From Scolanthus callimorphus (Eukaryota; Cnidaria; Anthozoa; Actiniaria; Edwardsiidae): DNA of 64,000 nucleotides. The notes under the pieces were generated by a model. It worked only from the letters and a program-made list of their open reading frames with translations. It was not told the origin of the DNA and did not search any database. Positions 13,529 to 24,540 of the stretch are shown in pieces. Position numbers and translations under genes: made by a program. Location: contig CM066913.1 of NCBI GenBank assembly GCA_033964015.1, positions 24,392,790 through 24,456,789 of the forward strand, given 5' to 3'. The number at the start of each line of letters is the position of its first letter. The first letter of the stretch is position 1.

Positions 13529-13960
13529 CAGAGGATTTTGAGGAGGGATCTCAAAATTTAGGAACTGGAAAAGGGGGGATGTCAAGTTTTTTTCATAACA
13601 TGAAGGGAGGATGCATATTTTTGTTGAGGTATTATATATATTTAAGACAAGGTTGTGCAGTTTGATAGTAAATGAAGGAAGGCCCAATTGTTGAACACTG
13701 AGTTTGAACCTCCTGAAGAAATATCACTTGCACTACTATTCTCGTGTATTTACCCTATTACAATTGATATGTTGAAAAAAGCTGCGCGTTGAAAAGGCCT
13801 TCTTGTTTTACCACAACTCCTTGAGGCCCTTTTCAGTGACTTTTTTTACTTCTGCCAGACAAAAACGCCTTTGGACTTTTGATTAATAGTCTTGTAGCTT
13901 CGTTGTCAAAATTGCGGCGCGTTTCGCTGCACAACAGAAAACAAACCAAACAAGCAAATG

Positions 13961-14755
13961 AGCGCGCGCAACTGAAAAGGGGGTTTCACAGGCGACTGGG
14001 AAGAATAGCGAAATGGGGGTTATTTTGACCTCGAAGTGATGTCTCCCTTTTCAGTTGCCAGCGCTCATGTTGCATTCTCGTCTTCCCTCTGACAGCCTAC
14101 TTACGCGATGTCATGACTCTGCGCTTAAGAGGCTTGGTATAAGAGGCCTTGGCAAACGGCACCACGCCTGTTTCTTGGTAAAGAGCTCGCCCAACGAACT
14201 AAGGCTCCCCCCGAATCCATGCGATGCTATCCCAGAGCGACTTCGTACCCTGAAATTGACTAGAATAAGAAGCGGGAAATAAGGGCTAGAAATACGACTC
14301 TTCTCATTTCGCGCAACTCCACTCAAAGCATTGAATGACGACATATCAGCCTCAGTAAGGGCTTGCGTGCCACTATTGCAAGCAAAACAGCTCTGGGAAA
14401 GGAGATGCGATTGATGAGATGAGCGCGCGCAACTGAAAAGGGGGTTTCACAGGCGACTGGGAAGAATAGCGAAATGGGGGTTATTTTGACCTCGAAGTGA
14501 TGTCTCCGTTTTCAGTTGCCAGCGCTCATGTTGCATTCTCGTCTTCCCTCTGACAGCCTACTTACGCGATGTCATGACTCTGCGCTTAAGAGGCTTGGTA
14601 TAAGAGGCCTTGGCAAACGGCACCACGCCTGTTTCTTGGTAAAGAGCTCGCCCAACGAACTAAGGCTCCCCCCGAATCCATGCGATGCTATCCCAGAGCG
14701 ACTTCGTACCCTGAAATTGACTAGAATAAGAAGCGGGAAATAAGGGCTAGAAATG
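13961..14755. repeat. 334-bp direct duplication of a foldback-ended element
   Basis: The block at about 13,961-14,294 recurs at about 14,422-14,755, an offset of 461 bp, with only a substitution or so seen (ctcccttttcag versus ctccgttttcag). A 127-bp unique spacer separates the copies. Each copy begins agcgcgcgcaactgaaaagg and has the partial inverse ccttttcagttgccagcgct about 85 bp later. Both copies give the same 75-codon open frame (14,055 and 14,516), which has no recognisable domain and is probably non-coding. Confidence 0.85.
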
Positions 14756-14789
14756 AGAATTGTTGCATTATCGTCTTCCCTCTGACATT

Positions 14790-15400
14790 GCATGCTTGTA
14801 GTTTTCTCCTTCGATAACGCCATCGATGACGTGACACTACTTTACCACTTTGTTCCCCCTTGCTACTCGAACTCTTCACCCAAGTTGTGTTTTTTGTTTC
14901 AGTCTCTTCCCAAGATATGTTCGTTTTTATCGATTACGTCATACCACGTGTCCACGCGGTTGCACCCCCTTGCCACTTAAGCTCAGTGCCCTCTAGCGAC
15001 ATAGCGACATACGGACGTTATGTTTCCATGAAAAAAGCATTGGAAAATAATTGAAACAGTCATTATTTTCCATGGATCATCAAAGCGAGGTTATGCTTTA
15101 ATTTTTCAACGCGTTTGGATATACCACTGAATTTTGTTCGCGTGATATTTTTCTTACGTCGTTATTTCACAAGTGTTCACCAAGCTTTGGACAACTTTAA
15201 CCTAGTTTGGTTAGGTTCATCCCTTCCCAAGATACTGTACTTTTTCTCCTTTGATGACGTCATCGATGACTTCACACCATGTGACCACGAATTGTATCAC
15301 CTTACCACGTAGTTGCGTCCCCTTACCACTAACACAAGTCCCCCCACCCTCAAGTTTGGTTGTATGAACTCCTTCCCTTCACGAGATATGATTATTACTA
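14790..15400. repeat. degenerate tandem repeat, ~140-200 bp units
   Basis: Three diverged units each contain a cttcccaagata-t string, then tttttct or tttttatcgat, gatgacgtcatcgat-like sequence, and ccccttaccact or cccttgccac. A full TGACGTCA palindrome lies at 15,254-15,261. No coding signal. Confidence 0.55.
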
Positions 15401-15439
15401 AAAGATGTGTCTTGGGTTACGGGTACCTTTTGGGGCACG

Positions 15440-16500
15440 CAGACACGGACGTGCCAGTTATCGCTGAACTATGAAAAACGAAGTCGATCGTATACCTGAG
15501 TTATACTTTGAGCTATTGTGTTCTTCCTGCGATACCTATGGTGATCCGCTGTGCGGTCTTCGTCCGCCAAGGAGCTCCGCCAAAAGGAGCGCATTGTATG
15601 ACGGGAATTTACAGAGGTAATTTCCAGTTGATCCGTCCCGTGGTGCATTGCTCCGTCGCCCTCACGTGGTCATCAAGGAAGAAAACGTCGATGAACGTTG
15701 GGAAGACATGCAGAACTATCGAAAGAGGAGGTTAAATGAAGGTATGTTTAAACTGTCTTTTTATTGGCGAAAAAACAATACTTCAGACTCATAACTGTTG
15801 AAAACTGTTTTCGGAACAATATTGCTCGGATTTGCTTGTTTTGTGAATAGAAATAAGCCTCTAGTTGACGAGAATGTTAGGCCTCCTGGGCCTCGGGCAT
15901 AAGCACTTAAAGTTACTTACGTCGAAGTTTGTTGGTCGCGTCGATTACATTTTTTTTTCAAAAGATTCCGACTCGTTACACTTTTAAATAACAAATTATC
16001 TATTGTTTTAAATGCGTTCGGCGCGACTCTTATTCGACGTATGCCCTAGGCCTTGATGAGATTTCTCATTGTAAGACTTAGGACGCCCCATAGAAGGCAG
16101 CTTATCATTTTAGCAGCGACACAATCATTCCAGGTTATCAGTGCTTGAGGACCTTGAGGTTGCATTAGGGGCAATATAGAATGACCTAGGAGGAATGTCT
16201 AGCGAAAAGGGACAAAAAACCCAGTCTTTCTTGGTTGAAAGATGTATTGTATTTTGGATTGGAGCTATTGTATTCCATCTTTTTGTTTCATTCTACGGCC
16301 TTTTGTGTTTATTGCCTCTGGTGCCTTGCAACACCAAGAAAGAACCATAAATCCTTCCATGGTAGGGGTATGATGGATTTCTTAATCACACATTTTATAA
16401 ACCTTTTTACAAAATCTTTCTACAAGAGGTTGTAGTTAGTCTCCCTTGCAGCCCGTTCTTTATGTCAGTCACACAACACTTCCCTGACCCCACAAACGGC
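15440..16500. other. no gene recognised
   Basis: Small open frames only (for example 15,508-15,735 and 16,235-16,435, plus). Neither has a domain I recognise or convincing splice sites. Confidence 0.45.
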
Positions 16501-17340
16501 TGCTCACATTCGAGCCACATACCTTTTAGGGGGTAAAATACTTTTTTGGGGTTTAAAATTGAAAAACGTTTTAATTTTTTCCAGATAGGTACCTCTTAGG
16601 CATGTACACCAACTTCACAGCGGTACATCAACTCTCCCAGTATTGTCAGGTGTCTCAAAATTTCAAGAAATTGCAGGAAATTTCACCATTTCAAGGCAGT
16701 CTCCAGATTTTGAAGTCCTGAGGTTTTATGAATATCACATTTGTTGATACCTTTTAGGGGTCAAAACCAACTAAGCCACACCCTTTTGGAACCTTTTAGG
16801 GGCAAAATCTAAAGTTTGCAAGATAGCACCCCCTCCCCAAAAATAGGGAGTCCCCCTGGGCCTTTTACAGTGGAACCTCCTGTTTTAAAATATTTACGTA
16901 TCCCAAGAAAATAACTCCCATGTGTGCTTCTGAGCGTTAGCCCTAGTATAAAGCGGAGAAAGAGAAAAACTCTCTAACGCCACGGTCAGATATTTTTTCT
17001 CTTTCTTCGCTTACTAGGGCTAACACCCCAGGGGGGACTCCCCATAAACATAGACAGGGGTGCTTGTCCTATCTCTTAGGGTGTAAAATCCTCTCATGTG
17101 CTATCCCTTAGGGGTATCAGGATTTCAGGACATCAAATGCTTTCTCTTAGGAGGTGTCATGCAAATGTTAGAACAATTTTCTTTTGAAATTTGTGCAGAA
17201 ATGTTCTCAAGCCCTATAATTTGTCCTGAGAACAGTATAAAAGCCACAACAGCTAAATTCATATGCAGTTTTTGCTGTCTTTTAGGGTTAAAAATGTTTT
17301 GTTTTCCCAAAGAGCATCCCCTCTATTAACTCCTTATCTC
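16500..17340. repeat. degenerate repeat with recurrent CTTTTAGGGG / CTCTTAGGGT motif
   Basis: The motif ccttttaggggtaaaa or ctcttagggtgtaaaat recurs many times at irregular spacing together with ggggggactcccc. A second patch of the same vocabulary lies at about 19,130-19,420 (cctagggtataaaat, gacaggggtacttgt). The two patches flank the SET-like exon. It looks like an old dispersed repeat of unknown class. Confidence 0.55.
16936..17024. repeat. short foldback element
   Basis: GTTAGCCCTAGTA...AGAAAGAGAAAAA pairs with TTTTTTCTCTTTCT...TACTAGGGCTAAC, arms about 35 bp with a short loop. It sits inside the degenerate repeat at 16.5-17.3 kb. Confidence 0.75.
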
Positions 17341-18021
17341 ATCTCTGATGTACCTAGTGCCACATGGCCACAGGTGTGCCTGAACATTTACATATTTTAC
17401 CTTTGTTTTAGGCCTGGAAGTTCCTGATGATTAGTTCAGCTGCTGGCAATGACCCAGGGGGACTCGTATTGAGGAGAGCTTCTCTGATGGATTGCAGCTG
17501 TTGGCTGGAAAAATGTCTGGCCCAGTAGCTGTTATCCTCAGTATACCTGCAGGGTTATCCAAAAAGCCATTTTTAATTAAACATAAAATTAATATAGTGT
17601 TAAGGGAAAGTACAAAAACGCAACTATTGAGGAAATTCACTCAATGTTTCTCTTATCCAGCTCTCTTAATTTTAATCATGAAAAGAGTTAATTTATCGTT
17701 TTATTTTTTTCATACTAAGGGATGAAATTCCTAGTCATGTCTGGTGCACAATGGCATTGTCACAAAGTGTGGGGAAAAAAAAAGACAAAATTTTTAAAGC
17801 AGCAACATTGCTTTATTTCTAGTATCCTTATTGAAGAGTTGTCTTTCCTTCATGCCAGCTTATATCATTATGTTGTACATTGCTGAGACCAGCAAAAAAA
17901 AACACATAGAATGAATTGCTGAGGGGCAATAAGCGGCAAGCAGTGATCAGCATTTCACATTTTTGTTTTATAAAAATCTCAAGAAGCAATTAAAATTTGA
18001 ACAATTAAATTTTAGCTTTCC

Positions 18022-18516
18022 TTATGGCACATCAAATTTGAAAACAACAAAAAAACATTTGGTGTCCCTGTACCTGGTTAGAAGCTCTTCTCCTGCGAGT
18101 ATTCGACGAGTACTCCTGAACCAGGGTTCTCCATCCCGAAGCACAAATACACAATTTACTCTCCACTTTACAAGTGCAGACATATCAGGGACCAAAGCAA
18201 AAGGAAATGAGCCATCTTGGACAAACTTTCCGAGGGAGATAGGATCCAACGAAGCATCAACATCAACATGTTTACCAAGATATCTAACAGATAGGACATA
18301 GTCTGACGCTGCAGTTTCACAGGTAGCTTGCAGAGGAGCTAGTGGGGCATAGGAAGTAATAAATACTCCTTCTGGGATGTCTTTGAGTGAAAAGAGCCCT
18401 AGGCCTGTGGAACATCCACCTAACCCTACAACCTGGGAAGCTCTAACTTGCAGATATGCCTCCCCAGTTGTCAGCGTTCTGTAGACATTTGGACTTGGTG
18501 ATCTAGAGAACAACAT
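18022..18516 (-). CDS. divergent SET-domain-like protein, probable 3' exon
   Basis: The 164-codon frame reads like a SET (lysine methyltransferase) fold in order: an N-terminal GLGLFSLKDIPEGVFITSYAP (residues ~38-58), a middle segment SDYVLSVRYLGKHVDVDA (~72-89), and a C-terminal NCVFVLRDGEPWF...ILAGEELLTRY. The last motif matches the usual GEEL-x-x-x-Y. The canonical NHS-x-x-PN segment is replaced by GKFVQDGS, so activity is uncertain. A possible splice acceptor (ttctctag) lies ~14 bases inside the ATG, so upstream exons may exist to the right. Downstream an AATAAA-like signal (minus strand, ~17,815) suits a terminal exon. The function and substrate cannot be read from this exon. It could also be a gene carried by a repeat. 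Confidence 0.55.
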   Translation of the reverse strand: MLFSRSPSPNVYRTLTTGEAYLQVRASQVVGLGGCSTGLGLFSLKDIPEGVFITSYAPLAPLQATCETAASDYVLSVRYLGKHVDVDASLDPISLGKFVQDGSFPFALVPDMSALVKWRVNCVFVLRDGEPWFRSTRRILAGEELLTRYRDTKCFFVVFKFDVP

Positions 18517-18747
18517 GACAAATCATTTCTGAAGAACTGCAGTATCTCCTCAAGAGGAAAGCAAAGTTCTGAACAATCTTATTTGAGAGCCCTCTGAGAA
18601 TATCTACTGGAAGTACATGCCAGTCAATTAGTCACAGTCTTTAAATCGAATAGTTATTTGAGGGTTCCTGGCATCTTTTGGTTTCAATGTCCTCTGCTGC
18701 ACACTGCGCACTACATGCAACTTGCACAGGTAATTGACTCAGGAATT

Positions 18748-18943
18748 CAGGGCCCGATATTAGCTTTTTTTGCTAGGTGCCATTGGCGACAAATTCAAAA
18801 ATTTTAGTTGCCACAATGGTGGTTCTCAGCTGAACTCAGAAGGATGGGGTGCCATTTGGGAACTTCTTCTAAATTTTGGTTGCCAAGTCCGCAAATTTAG
18901 TCGCCATTGGCGACCATATGGCCGCAGCTAGTGTCGGGCCCTG
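18748..18943. mobile_element. 196-bp MITE with CAGGGCCCG termini (hAT-like)
   Basis: Left end CAGGGCCCGATATTAGC and right end GCTAGTGTCGGGCCCTG are inverse with two differences. The CAGGG start is typical of hAT-type MITEs, but I could not make a clean 8-bp target duplication from the flanks. Inside are repeated gttgcca and gcgac strings. Non-coding. Confidence 0.7.
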
Positions 18944-19775
18944 AAATTTGGTGTTTGATGTTATGAAAAATAAAAAGAATCTTACAAATGTCTCCACCCA
19001 TCACTTACGTGTCTGGTTCCATGTCTATTTTTTGGACCCATATGGAATCCTACTTGGAAGGCAGTCATGTTCTCTGTATGCAGATCTTTGAAATAGGAAT
19101 AAAGAATTTTTGAATGTAGCACATTTTTTTAGGGGAGAGGGGGGCACTTAGGGGGCTGTCTTCCCACTGAAATAATTCTAGACAGGGGTACTTGTTCTTT
19201 CCCCTAGGGTATAAAATTTACCCATTATGTGCTATCTTGTAGGGTGTCGAAAGAGTCTGCTATCTGTGAGGGGGTCTCACTTAATGTGCTAAGAGGCCTA
19301 GAATTGAAGGTAGGTAAAACTCTACAGTCTATTGGGTTGAACTTTCCTTTTTCAAATCCAATTTGCTATCCCTAGGGTTGAAATTAATTTTCCTGAGGAG
19401 CACCTGTGTCTATCGGCCTGGGTGTTTGCCAACAAGGAGTTTGCTACATACAATCAAAACCAGTAGAGTGTCGATTCTGGCGCGAAAAGATTGTTCGCCT
19501 AGTGGCGAAATTTTGATCACGTGCTCACTATTTCATGTACCACATGATAGATATTTTTAGACCTAGGTGCGAGTCGATGTAAACAACCAACTAAACATGA
19601 CTGAAAATGTTGAAGCCTTGGGATCTTTTCTGCTAGCATGAAGATCAAGAGTTCTTTTCTAGAGTTCACTAGCAATTCTTTGGTAAGAAAACCCTTTTAA
19701 ATTCGTGAAGAGTCGTTTCGTAAAAGTAACAGTAATCTGGAATCCGCTCTACTATTTCATATATTACTCGCATAC

Positions 19776-20058
19776 CTAGTCGTATCGATTTGTCGTCAAA
19801 CGAGATGATTCCACCATACTGCATTGTTGGCTCATCGTTGTAGTAACTGCTGGGTTGCTCCATCGGCTTCACAGAACTCTCGTACGACGGCGGCGGCGCG
19901 TATGGTTGAGGATATGGCTGAGGATAGGGCTGAGATGGCTGTTGCGCTTCTCCAGGAGGATACATCGGGTTCCCATAACCGCTTGTTGGAGTAGGAAAGT
20001 AAGGTTGTTGTTGGCCGCCATATTGGTTTCCGGTCGGGTACGGAGGTTGTGCAGACAT
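19776..20058 (-). CDS. first coding exon, lifeguard/GRINA (TMBIM)-like proline-rich N-terminus
   Basis: From ATG at 20,058 the frame encodes a Pro/Gln/Tyr/Gly-rich leader with repeated PQPYPQPY, then ISFDDKSIRLG. Lifeguard-family membrane proteins have a proline-rich cytosolic N-terminus followed by a F-D-D/E-K-x-I-R motif just before their transmembrane helices. A GT donor (ctag|gtatgcga on the minus strand) directly after SIRL-G fits an exon end; reading past it gives 35 residues of unrelated sequence and a stop. The exon ends in phase 1. The seven membrane-helix exons expected downstream (lower coordinates) are not visible; they would have to lie beyond long repeat-filled introns or be missing. 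The family call rests on one short motif plus composition. Confidence 0.5.
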
Positions 20059-20478
20059 GTGTACGTTTTTCTACTTTCTTCAAATGGAAAATTGAACGCA
20101 GCTAGTTAGTTAGGCACCTTACGATCCGTAAGTGGTAGAAAAAAGGAACACAAATGACTTTGTCGAATGGCAAACCACTATGAAGCGATTCTTTTACTTC
20201 CTTGAAGTCGAGAAAGAGAAATCAGTGACATCATATTTTGGCACGTGACCAGAACGCACATTCCGCATTCCGCGAGCGCGCACAGACTCACGGTCGCCTC
20301 ACGCTCTGCTGCTCTAAGCGGGTACCCTGTGGCAAATCCGCATGCGGAGAGCCGATTTTTTGGGGGCAGAAATGTGTTGTTCTCTTCGTGTAGAGCACAA
20401 CGGTAGGTTTTCGCCATCATTCATCAATTAATTCACGAGATATGCCGAAAATCCGATTTTATACTGGTGCCCCAACTA

Positions 20479-20970
20479 GGCACAGACAGATTCTGCTCGG
20501 CAACTTTTGAGCAATTTTATCAATTTGAGCAACTTTTTCAATTCTGAGCAACTTTTTTCAACTATAAGCAACTTCTTCGCATTTCCGCTATTTCCTATTG
20601 AATTTTTACAACAAAATGGCAATTTGTGATACATTTGCCTACTATTTGCATACTACAAACTCCCCATTTTTTTTACTAAGCCAACAGAATGGCGGCAAAG
20701 TGAGTCTCTTTCAACAACCGTATTGATTAGTATAATTATGTCATATGGTGTTTAGAATATAATTGCCTGATCTTATGGGAGATGTTGAGTTGAGTGATTC
20801 TTTATCATTTTTTAAATAAATCAGGCGACAAAGCGTGAAGAAATGCTCTTTTTTGGGACAACTTTTTTGATTCTGTGAGCAACTTTTGCGAATTTGAGCA
20901 ACTTTTGAGCAACTTTTGAGGGTATTTTGCGGCAACTTTTAAAGAATTTTTGAGCAGAATCTGTCTGTGC
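20479..20970. mobile_element. 492-bp MITE, 23-bp perfect TIR, TA flanks
   Basis: GGCACAGACAGATTCTGCTC at the left is exactly inverted at the right, and CTAG borders extend the symmetry. TA dinucleotides lie outside both ends, compatible with a Tc1/mariner-like TA duplication. The interior has repeated gagcaactttt units in the plus orientation near both ends. No ORF with a domain. Confidence 0.8.
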
Positions 20971-20999
20971 CTAGCCCCAACCCTAGGGCAGGGGCAAAG

Positions 21000-21960
21000 G
21001 TGCGGTGATGGGTCAGAAGCTCATAAGTATTCATATCTCGTGAAAGGCCAGGGACTCGAAGAGGACGACAACACGGGCGAGACAAAAGGGACGGACCATT
21101 AGTTATTTGAGGGGGGAGTGGAAAATCATTGGGGCTCTATATATTTTGCTGCTCGACCACGGCGATTTGGCGTTATATGACCTTATGTGAAATGCGAGAT
21201 CTTTTACATGCCGAAATCTCTCAATTTTGGCTAATAAATAACCCGTTCAGCAGTTTCGATCACAAATAGCATGCGCTGGTTTTACAGTAACTTATTAAAA
21301 ATAGCAGGGTTCGATAGAGAATTTATTGAGCTTTCCGTAGGTACCAAACGTGGTGTATTTCGATAATGTTTTGTGGTAGTTTTGTGGAATCTCCGCAAAG
21401 GGATCCACTAGTGCGGTATTGTGCGGTACAAAGGGATCCGGGCTAAATCTAATAAGAAAGCGGCTTTTGAAGACAGTTTGAAAAGACTTGAATGTTGAAG
21501 GCTGCTGGTATGATGTCTGCAAAACATTTAGGTAAGAAGCTGTATCAATTGAACATATTAGAGGAGGAAATTCCAATTTTTAGACGGCTTGCGTGTTTTC
21601 CCTCACGGACTATAATGCATTCTGGTGCAACGAAGCATGACGACCGCACTGTACACACAAAATATACCATACTTTGTCTCGTTTCATTTCTTTGAGGAGG
21701 CTAACAAAGATTTACTTCCTTTATATCATTAAATGTTGCAGAAAATTGTGATATCTTTCTGTTTTCGGGGGTATTATGAACATTTGAGCCTAACAGCAAT
21801 TTGCAAGGGCTTCTGGTCTATTAGGCTGGGGTCTAAATCGCCGTGGACTTTTTCCCCCTAGAACGTGATTGTGCTCGACGTTTTTCCCCCGTCAGAATCA
21901 TATTAAGCAATTATTGGATGAGGTTTTCGTGATTTCTAGAATAAACAATGTCTCGCCAAG
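21000..21960. other. no gene recognised
   Basis: Open frames at 21,295-21,576 (minus) and 21,492-21,695 (plus) overlap and lack recognisable motifs. I see no clear repeat structure. Confidence 0.45.
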
Positions 21961-22519
21961 GGCTTGCACTATTTTAACTGGTCCCCATTAGTGCAAATGT
22001 AAGGTGCTACTCATTAGTATTCACTTGTTGGCTCTACTCGCTTCGGCCGGTCGCGTCTACGTCCAGCTCCACCATTCTACAACTCTACAACACCGACTAC
22101 AATCTGGAATAATAAAATTCGTCGTCTTCATGGCTCCACTGGTTTCTGCCCTCCTTCACGTGGCACTCACTGTGTTTGTGGCTGTTGGTCTGAGTTTTGG
22201 GATTTTGACGGTTTGCTGCCTAAGAGTTTAACGAGTCCACCTACACGTGGGTAAATGTAATTCAACTGGGATGTTGCCAGAGCTTCTTACTTTCCATCGG
22301 AAGCTCGCCTATTATTTATTTTACTAAGGTTTGTGATACAGTATTGCTTTGCCGTTTCATGCAGTATACCATCTTAGCAGTAATTGTATATTTGCCTCGC
22401 GTTGCTTAGTTCAGTTTTCAGTCACGAGTATGTCCTGTGTTCTCTTTATTTCGGTTCAGTAAGCGTGGACATAGTGTCGGCAAATATCCGTTGTTTATGT
22501 TAATTCTCAGACAAGCGAT

Positions 22520-22765
22520 ATGTCCACCGGTGAACCCAGCAAGGGGGCTGGATTATTTTCGTTAGTCTTAAAGTGTTAAATCCACCGGTGAAGCCAGCAG
22601 ACGGGGCTGCTGTGATTTGGAGAAACCAGCAGACGGGGCTGCTGTGATTTGGAGAAACCAGCAGACGGAGCTGCTGTGATTTGGAGAATATGTCCACTGG
22701 TGAAGCCAGCAGGGGGCTGGGAGTTAGTTCTGTTAATTCCACCAGTGAAGCCAGCAGGGGGCTGG
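22520..22765. repeat. minisatellite, CCAGCAGACGGGGCTGCTGTG type
   Basis: Repeats of ccagcagacggggctgctg plus tgatttggagaaa, flanked by diverged units with ccaccggtgaagccagcagg. Units of ~32 bp in the core. Lies inside the ACTATT-flanked element. Confidence 0.85.
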
Positions 22766-22815
22766 AATTTCGGAATATATTCCATCTGTCTTTCGCATAC
22801 GTTTATACTTTATTG

Positions 22816-23100
22816 CTGGGTCTGTCACACGAGTCATGCATGTATGTGTGAATGCGCATGGTGTGACATCGGGTCACGCATGTTTTATACTGGATCTGTC
22901 ACACAAGTCTTGCATGTATATGTGTCTGAATGCGCATGGCGTGACATCGGGTCACGCGTGTTTTATACGGGGTGAATGCGCATGGCGTGACATCGGGTCA
23001 CGCGTGTTTTATTCTGGGTCTGTCACACAAGTCTTGCATGTATGTGTGTGAATGCGCATGGCGTGACATCGGGTCACGCGTGCTATACTGGGTCTGTCAC
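22816..23100. repeat. tandem repeat, ~55-90 bp units with a GTGACATCGGGTCAC hairpin
   Basis: Four to five units carry gaatgcgcatggcgtgacat then cgggtcacgcgtgttttata, most followed by ctgggtctgtcacacaagtc and ttgcatgtatgtgtg; one unit is shortened. CGTGAC-ATCGG-GTCACG is a perfect 6-bp-arm hairpin in each. Confidence 0.88.
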
Positions 23101-23377
23101 TGTACTTTGTAATTTTTTCGTCGACCCTGGGGGAGTCTGCTCTTGGCTCTTACATCACCCGGGACTTGTTCCGGGCCTGGGGTCGACGGTCGGCTGGAGC
23201 TATTGCAGCCCCAAGCTATTAGATTTTTGTCCCTTACCTTGTTTGCTATGTATAGTTTAAGTCTGTCAGTTCAGTTTCTATGTTTATGGCTTATGCGATT
23301 TTTTATAAACTATATCGTTATTCAGCCCAGCTGATCGTCGACCCATGGCTCAGCGTTTACTGTATCAAGTTGTGAGT

Positions 23378-23495
23378 ATTGGGAGTTTGGGTGATGGGAG
23401 TTTTGAGTAATGGGAGTTTTGAGTAATGGGAGTTTTGAGTAATGGGAGTTTTGTGTATAGGGAGTTTTAGTATTGGGCTATGGGAGTTTTTTGGG
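23378..23495. repeat. ~20-bp minisatellite (GGGAGTTTTGAGTAAT)
   Basis: Six to seven near-perfect copies of gggagttttgagtaat with slight length change. Confidence 0.9.
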
Positions 23496-23668
23496 GAAGT
23501 GTAGTAACGCTTCTTTGGAGATATTTGTGTTATGGGTTCCGCTCCTGTCTCCGCTGTTGGGCCCAGCGCATTTTGGGCCTAGCTTTACAGCTTCATAGGG
23601 GCGAAGCCAGGTCTCCTTCCCATAACTTAACATTAGCACAATGAGACCAGTTAAAAAAGGTTACTATT

Positions 23669-23928
23669 TTAACTGGTCCCCATTAGTGCAAATGTAAGGT
23701 GCTACTCATTAGTATTCACTTGTTGGCTCTACTCGTGAAGGCCGGGCGCTTCTACCGTCCTGCTAATTTATTTTGTGTTTTCATCTCGTTGTGCTCCTGG
23801 GGCCTGGCGGTGCCTTTTCGCTGTTCCCACCCACCCTCCCCCAGTTTCGTTTCCACGCAATCACTAGGCTCGCCAGGTCTCCTTCCCATAACTTAACATT
23901 AGCACAATGAGACCAGTTAAAAAAGGTT
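23669..23928. mobile_element. 260-bp relative of the neighbouring ACTATT-flanked element
   Basis: The first ~70 bp and last ~70 bp match the 1.69-kb element to its left, but the interior is different and short. It shares the middle ACTATT (23,663-23,668) with that element and is followed by ACTATT at 23,929-23,934. This looks like two insertions at one site, the second into the duplicated target. Confidence 0.75.
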
Positions 23929-23934
23929 ACTATT

Positions 23935-23970
23935 TCAAGATGCAAGATGCAAAGATGCAAAGATGCATGG
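23935..23970. repeat. short AAGATGC repeat
   Basis: Four to five copies of aagatgca(a). The inverse lies at 41,385-41,432 (tgcatctttgcatctt). Both mark the same dispersed repeat family. Confidence 0.7.
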
Positions 23971-24002
23971 GTATCAAATTACAGCATTAGTGACAATTCC
24001 TA

Positions 24003-24540
24003 ATAGCGGAGCTCCTTAGCGGCCGAAGGCCGCAGAGCGGAGCACCATACCTAAGAAAAGAGCGTCCCAACGATGGCAAATGATATCAGGCGGGAAAGAG
24101 CGCAAAGGGATACGACTGAATTTTGAACGTCGAGCGTGCGTGTGTGCTTCCTGAAGCCTGACGTCACAGGCCTGATATCCACAGGGTACCCAAAGTATCA
24201 CAGGCGGGAACGGGCGCAAAGGGATACGACTGAATTTTGAACGTCGAGCGCGCGTGTGTGCTTCCTGAAGCCTGACGTCACGGCGTGATATCCACAGGGT
24301 ACCCAAAGTATCACAGGCGGGAACGGGTGCAAAGGGATACGACTGAATTTTGAACGTCGAGCGAGAGCGTGTGTGCTTCCTGAAGCCTGACGTCACAGGC
24401 GTGACGTCACAACATGCGCCGCCGGTCGAGTGACGTTTTTTTTTAGACGGGGGGAGGGGTGATTTGTCGGGGTGGCGCCGCCGGTCGAGTGACGGGGGGA
24501 GGGAGGGGTGAGTTGTCGTGGCCGGGGGGGATAGGAGGTT
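24003..24540 (-). mobile_element. VNTR-bearing repeat, copy 1 (inverse of 35.8-36.7 kb)
   Basis: Left end has ggagctcc and a GCGGCC-GAAGGCCGC hairpin sequence (24,008-24,035) that recurs inverted at 36,700-36,735. The body has three ~113-bp units (landmark aggcgggaa at ~24,088, 24,202, 24,314), each with cacagggtaccc, aaagggatacgactg and cctgacgtca. TGACGTCA palindromes lie at 24,159, 24,273, 24,388 and 24,402. The right end is G-rich with ggcgccgccggtcgagtgac twice. The minus-strand open frame across it is a repeat by-product. Confidence 0.78.

Larger units (their letters stand above)
21974..23662. mobile_element. 1.69-kb non-autonomous element with ACTATT flanks, packed with minisatellites
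   Basis: Starts TTAACTGGTCCCCATTAGTG and ends with cacaatgagaccagttaaaaaaggtt; the ends are imperfect inverted repeats of about 28 bp. ACTATT lies directly outside both ends (21,968-21,973 and 23,663-23,668). A second element with the same ~75-bp ends follows at once. The interior holds three unrelated tandem arrays annotated below. No transposase. A related empty site at about 41,427-41,445 (minus strand: ggcttgcactatttcaagatgc) has a single ACTATT, which supports a 6-bp target duplication. Superfamily not determined. Confidence 0.75.
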
